A program made the translations under genes and the position numbers. From Actinomycetes bacterium (GTDB lineage Bacteria; Actinomycetota; Thermoleophilia; RBG-16-64-13): a DNA stretch of 8,427 nucleotides. The stretch lies in the NCBI GenBank assembly GCA_021815245.1, contig JAKAHF010000067.1, positions 1 through 8,427 on the forward strand, in the 5' to 3' direction. This document shows, one piece after another, positions 6,301-8,427 of this stretch. Each line of letters begins with the position of its first letter. Position 1 is the first letter of the stretch. Under the pieces are notes generated by a model. The model was not told the DNA's origin and ran no database searches. It worked only from the letters and a program-made list of their open reading frames with translations.

Positions 6301-6988
6301 CCCGATCAACCCGCTTGCCGAGCAGGAATGCGCCGAGATGGAGGAGCGGGCCAAGTTCCTTGCCGAGCAGCGCGGTGACCTCGAGGCCTCACTCAGGCAG
6401 CTCCAGGATGTCATCACCGAGCTCGACGACCATATCGAGACGACGTTCGCCGAGATCTTCGAGGCGGCACGACAGCACTTCTCGTCGGTGGTGGCCTCGG
6501 TATTCCCCGGAGCCAAAGGCTCTCTCAAGTTGACCGAGCCGAAGCGCCCCCGTGGCGCCGGGTCGGACGGCGACGGGGTCGCCGGACAGACCACACTCGA
6601 TAGCTCATCGAGTGATGGGCAGGTGGGCGAGGAAGAGGCTGAGCAGGCTCCCGGCATCGACATCGAGGTCAAGTTCGCCAACAAGTCGCCCCGCAGCCTC
6701 ACGCTGCTATCGGGCGGCGAGAAGGCCATGACGGCTATTGCGTTCCTGTTCTCGCTGTTCTTGGCCCGGCCGTGTCCGTTCTATATCCTCGACGAGGTGG
6801 AGGCGTCGCTCGACGACATCAACATCCGGCGGTTTCTGACGCTCGTGCGCAAGTACCGCGACAAGACACAGTTCATCATCATCACGCATCAGCGCCAGAC
6901 CATGGAGGTTGCCGATACTCTCTATGGCGTGACGCTTGAAAGCGACGGCACGTCGCGCATACTGTCGCGACGGTTGGTCAAGGTGTAG
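3317..6988 (+). CDS. smc: Chromosome segregation protein SMC
   Basis: SMC is the ATPase of the condensin-like SMC-ScpAB complex that extrudes DNA loops and aligns chromosome arms. The 1223 residues show the full architecture. The N-terminal head has GPNGSGKS Walker A at 32-39, [12 protein letters not shown], and [16 protein letters not shown] leading into the coil. A long Ala/Arg/Glu-rich coiled coil follows. The hinge lies at about 505-685 (from [12 protein letters not shown] to [10 protein letters not shown]), then the returning coil, and the C-terminal head with INPLAEQE, signature LSGGEKAM at 1131-1138 and Walker [14 protein letters not shown] at 1155-1167 (D1159, E1160). DEVEA is the actinobacterial form of this motif. 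An insertion of about 35 residues at 1076-1112 is rich in Gly, Ser, Asp and Glu. The ATG follows the rnc stop by one base without a clear Shine-Dalgarno, so translation is probably coupled. Confidence 0.97.
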   Translation: MVHLRSVCLRGFKSFAKPTELLFEPGVTVIIGPNGSGKSNIADAVLWVLGEQSPANLRGRSMQDVIFSGPGGRKSSAVAEVSLVFENGSGALPLDFEQLEVTRRLTRDSGSEYRLNGSGCRLLDVQDVFGGMGLGREMHSVISQGKVDSLLNSTPEARRALIEEAAGLARFKKRRERAQVKLARTKQNLLRVGDVEREVKSALRPLRQQVVAAEKHAEATEEWALAKARSVLFALVEARDSSSVTLKEIEVGEARMQELADALAALRRERAAEEERFAAALAERERLSAAFHRVRADAEQMEGRTAALRQRLARAEGELDRASRRLASARSEATAAAQRLAEALAVGADEERLHKVAGWSESLKARLDEALPEYRAAAKSEEDLKDKVFELESVRSRGLQNRDFLRREIDERGRVGAELAGAAESAAARLAQMEAEAVEFQRKAEAARVTMERAEAELRAAAVAREDAREAADDAGQAEAALVERLAGLQAREAVLSDVLARREGAPAGVRHLLVAGTGWRSLAEMLTVKPGYERALAAALGPLAQAAVAPEGAGVIEGLAVTGPLEALSAEHDETSGGRPQRGGRTPADAPEGTTNIWDLVSGPEGLLCTLRRLLPPTAIVVGSDGGGPAGETVAPGAGALLAGDGVGTHADWQFVTLSGEVFQKGIHAARRQEVGAETVLRSRNELEAVARERDEVTAERQAAADRATEVAGTLAAAEALYRDLEQKLHDARRSLTAETGDCDLHARRMEQARAQSAEVEGRRERESGLTEKYRADLVAVEQAIASREAEVEKARADLRALQAQLVGMRETVGRLEDKKSQAALVEVRLRERCRSRENDRARALSQKRAADEETVRYERRVAAFEVYLPALERLLRVTDAVAQKGRAAATWFEESLASTREQTDFVAGAIRDRGGAEAQIQTEMQGVTAGSTDLRVTQALLHDRSTALEEELAELRRRHMSPRGVEEGQLAGEDAESLAAAVERAERRRERIGPINPLAEQECAEMEERAKFLAEQRGDLEASLRQLQDVITELDDHIETTFAEIFEAARQHFSSVVASVFPGAKGSLKLTEPKRPRGAGSDGDGVAGQTTLDSSSSDGQVGEEEAEQAPGIDIEVKFANKSPRSLTLLSGGEKAMTAIAFLFSLFLARPCPFYILDEVEASLDDINIRRFLTLVRKYRDKTQFIIITHQRQTMEVADTLYGVTLESDGTSRILSRRLVKV
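6594..6614 (+). repeat. 8-bp perfect inverted repeat inside the smc insertion
   Basis: CACTCGAT (6594-6601) and ATCGAGTG (6607-6614) are separated by AGCTC. The repeat falls within the low-complexity, non-conserved segment of smc, so it is not forced by conserved protein sequence. It may be a chance by-product, a site for a DNA-binding protein, or a remnant of the event that inserted this segment. Confidence 0.4.
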
Positions 6989-7008
6989 GGCGAAAGGGGA
7001 GTCCCGTT

Positions 7009-8016
7009 TTGAGTCACAACTGGGCAGAGGTCTTCATCGGGGTCTCGGAGGAAGCGGCGAAGAGGTCGCCTGCCGCGACCGAAGAGAGGAGAAGCACCTG
7101 GCTATCGCAGCTGCGCGATGGTCTGGCCAAGAGTCGCAAGGCCCTGCAGCAGCAATTCTCGTCGGTGCTCTTCGACAGATTCGACGAAGACCTCTGGGAG
7201 CGCATCGAAGAGGCGCTGATCTTTGCCGATGTCGGTGTCGACACCACCGTTTCGATCGTACAGCAGCTCGAGAAGGAGGCTGACGCCGGAGGGATCAAGG
7301 ATTCACGCAACTTGGTCGATCGCTTGCGGCAAATCACGGCGGCTCATTTCCATGAGGCCGACACACGCATCGATGTGGCGCACCAACCCGCGGTCATTTT
7401 GATGGTAGGAGTCAACGGCACGGGCAAGACGACCACGATCGGCAAGATCGCTCACCACCTGAAGGAACTTGGCAAGGAACCCCTCCTGGTGGCGGGCGAC
7501 ACCTTCAGGGCGGCGGCAATAGAACAGCTGCTCGAGTGGGGCCGGCGCGTGGGGTGTGAAGTGGTGCACCATGAACGTGGAGGCGACCCGGGCGCCGTCG
7601 TCTATGACGGCATCGAGGCGGCGGCCGCGCGCAAAGCCGACGTCGTCATCATCGACACGGCCGGTCGCCTTCATACGCAGGTCAACCTCATGAACGAACT
7701 GGCCAAGGTCCGTCGGGTCATCGAGAAGCGCATGCCGGGCGCGCCGCACGAATGCCTGCTGACGATCGACGCGACGACCGGGCAGAACGGCCTGATCCAG
7801 GCGCGCATGTTCAAGGAAGCTGTCGATATCACCGGCGTGGTGATCACCAAGATGGACGGCACAGCCAAGGGTGGTATCGCCCTGGCCGTGTCGCATGAGC
7901 TGGAGGTGCCCATCAAGCTGATCGGCACCGGCGAGAAGATGGAGAGTCTGCAGCCGTTCGACGCGAACGACTTCGCGTCGCTCCTGTTCGACGATTCCCT
8001 GGGCCGGCGCGTTTGA
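7009..8016 (+). CDS. ftsY: Signal recognition particle receptor FtsY
   Basis: FtsY is the membrane-associated GTPase that receives SRP-bound ribosomes and hands them to SecYEG. The 335 residues contain an N domain and a G domain. The G domain has P-loop GVNGTGKTTT (134-143), DTFRAAA (from 164), DTAGR (216-220), TKMD (280-283) and GTGEKMESLQPFD closing loop. The long acidic A domain of E. coli FtsY is missing; instead residues 31-50 form a probable amphipathic helix (WLSQLRDGLAKSRKALQQQF), the usual membrane-contact element in short FtsY proteins. The start is TTG at 7009 with AAAGGGGAG (6993-7001) 7 nt upstream; the gap to smc is 20 nt. The interacting partner Ffh is encoded next. Confidence 0.96.
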   Translation: MSHNWAEVFIGVSEEAAKRSPAATEERRSTWLSQLRDGLAKSRKALQQQFSSVLFDRFDEDLWERIEEALIFADVGVDTTVSIVQQLEKEADAGGIKDSRNLVDRLRQITAAHFHEADTRIDVAHQPAVILMVGVNGTGKTTTIGKIAHHLKELGKEPLLVAGDTFRAAAIEQLLEWGRRVGCEVVHHERGGDPGAVVYDGIEAAAARKADVVIIDTAGRLHTQVNLMNELAKVRRVIEKRMPGAPHECLLTIDATTGQNGLIQARMFKEAVDITGVVITKMDGTAKGGIALAVSHELEVPIKLIGTGEKMESLQPFDANDFASLLFDDSLGRRV

Positions 8017-8041
8017 CGGGACCTCCGGCGGCGAGTAAACT
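8013..8041 (+). promoter_or_regulatory. Promoter candidate for ffh overlapping the ftsY stop codon
   Basis: TTGACG (8013-8018, 5 of 6) contains the ftsY TGA stop codon and is followed by exactly 17 nt and TAAACT (8036-8041, 4 of 6). Transcription would start near 8048, giving an ffh leader of about 54 nt. This would let ffh be expressed above the level set by read-through from ftsY. Confidence 0.5.
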
Positions 8042-8101
8042 GCCTCATTCGCGGCCCAGAAGAGGCGTGCGAAGCGGTGCCCAGTAGAGACAAGGTGACA
8101 G

Positions 8102-8427
8102 GTGTTCGAATCCCTTTCGGATAAGCTGCAGACCGCGTTTGACGGCCTGAAACGGCAAGGCAAGCTCACGGACAAAGACGTGGAGCGGGCCGCGCGCGAG
8201 ATCAGGCTGGCGCTGCTCGAAGCCGACGTCAACTTCAAGGTCGTCAAGCAGTTCGTCGACAAGGTCAAGGAACGTGCCTTGGGCGCCGAGGTGCTCGGCA
8301 GCCTGACGCCTGCGCAGCAGTTCATCAAGATCGTCAACGAAGAATTGACCGCGCTCATGGGTTCGGCCTCGACGAAGCTGACGTTCTCACCGCGTCCGCC
8401 GACGGTGATCATGATGGTCGGCCTTCA
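8102..8427 (+). CDS. ffh: Signal recognition particle protein Ffh, N-terminal part (cut by window end)
   Basis: Ffh binds 4.5S/SRP RNA and signal sequences and forms a GTPase pair with FtsY. The visible 108 codons cover the N domain: VFESLSDKLQTAFDGLKRQG, then the ALLEADVNFKVVKQFVDKV helix that is highly conserved in Ffh, and TVIMMVGL leading into the P-loop, which falls just beyond the window. The G domain and the methionine-rich M domain are outside. The start GTG at 8102 follows AAGGTG (8092-8097) at 4 nt and matches the usual Ffh N-terminus. There is no stop codon before the end, consistent with a truncated but intact gene. It lies 85 nt after ftsY with its own promoter candidate. Confidence 0.95.
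   Translation, partial: MFESLSDKLQTAFDGLKRQGKLTDKDVERAAREIRLALLEADVNFKVVKQFVDKVKERALGAEVLGSLTPAQQFIKIVNEELTALMGSASTKLTFSPRPPTVIMMVGL

Noticed and set aside
8104..8113. GTTCGAATCC, identical to a tRNA T-loop core
   Set aside because: It is the start of ffh (GTG TTC GAA TCC); no acceptor stem, anticodon arm or other tRNA parts surround it.

Overview
The window is a high-GC bacterial chromosome segment. It carries part of a primary sigma factor gene on the minus strand (1-654), a roughly 490-bp divergent regulatory region (655-1143), and a co-directional housekeeping cluster on the plus strand: plsX - acpP - rnc - smc - ftsY - ffh (1144-8427, with ffh cut by the window edge). The SMC protein has the actinobacterial Walker B form (DEVEASLDD) and a GREMH motif in its head. 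Together with the GC content and gene order this suggests a member of the Actinomycetota, perhaps a deep or Coriobacteriia-like lineage. That placement is an inference; no search was run.

The left end encodes region 1.1-like, 1.2, 2 and the start of region 3 of an RpoD/SigA-type sigma factor. Upstream of it lies the most unusual DNA in the window. A strong promoter (P1, TTGACT-17-TATACT) has a palindromic -10 framed by 6-bp inverted arms. Further upstream, a second promoter (P2, TTGCAT-17-TACAAT) has a spacer that contains a perfect Gram-positive type LexA/SOS box, CGAACAAACGTTCG. The leader downstream of P1 holds a hairpin flanked by two exact copies of a 14-nt sequence. The reading offered here is that the primary sigma gene has a constitutive and a DNA-damage-inducible promoter. 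The rest of the gap (about 860-1130) has no convincing gene; the ribosomal protein L32 gene often found before plsX is absent.

The plus-strand cluster couples phospholipid/fatty-acid synthesis (PlsX, acyl carrier protein), RNA processing (RNase III), chromosome organisation (SMC) and the two SRP-pathway GTPases (FtsY receptor, Ffh). Spacing is tight: 82 nt, 17 nt, 1 nt, 20 nt and 85 nt. Internal promoter candidates precede acpP (extended -10) and ffh (TTGACG-17-TAAACT, overlapping the ftsY stop codon). An 11-bp perfect stem lies at the very start of rnc and may act as an attenuator after acpP or as an RNase III autoregulation site.

Protein-level oddities are an Asn in place of a metal-binding Asp in RNase III, a DAEGGD rather than DAMGGD motif in PlsX, and a low-complexity acidic insertion just before the SMC signature motif. 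I see no mobile element, CRISPR array, tRNA or rRNA, and no new multi-gene system. The novelty is regulatory and concentrated in 655-860.
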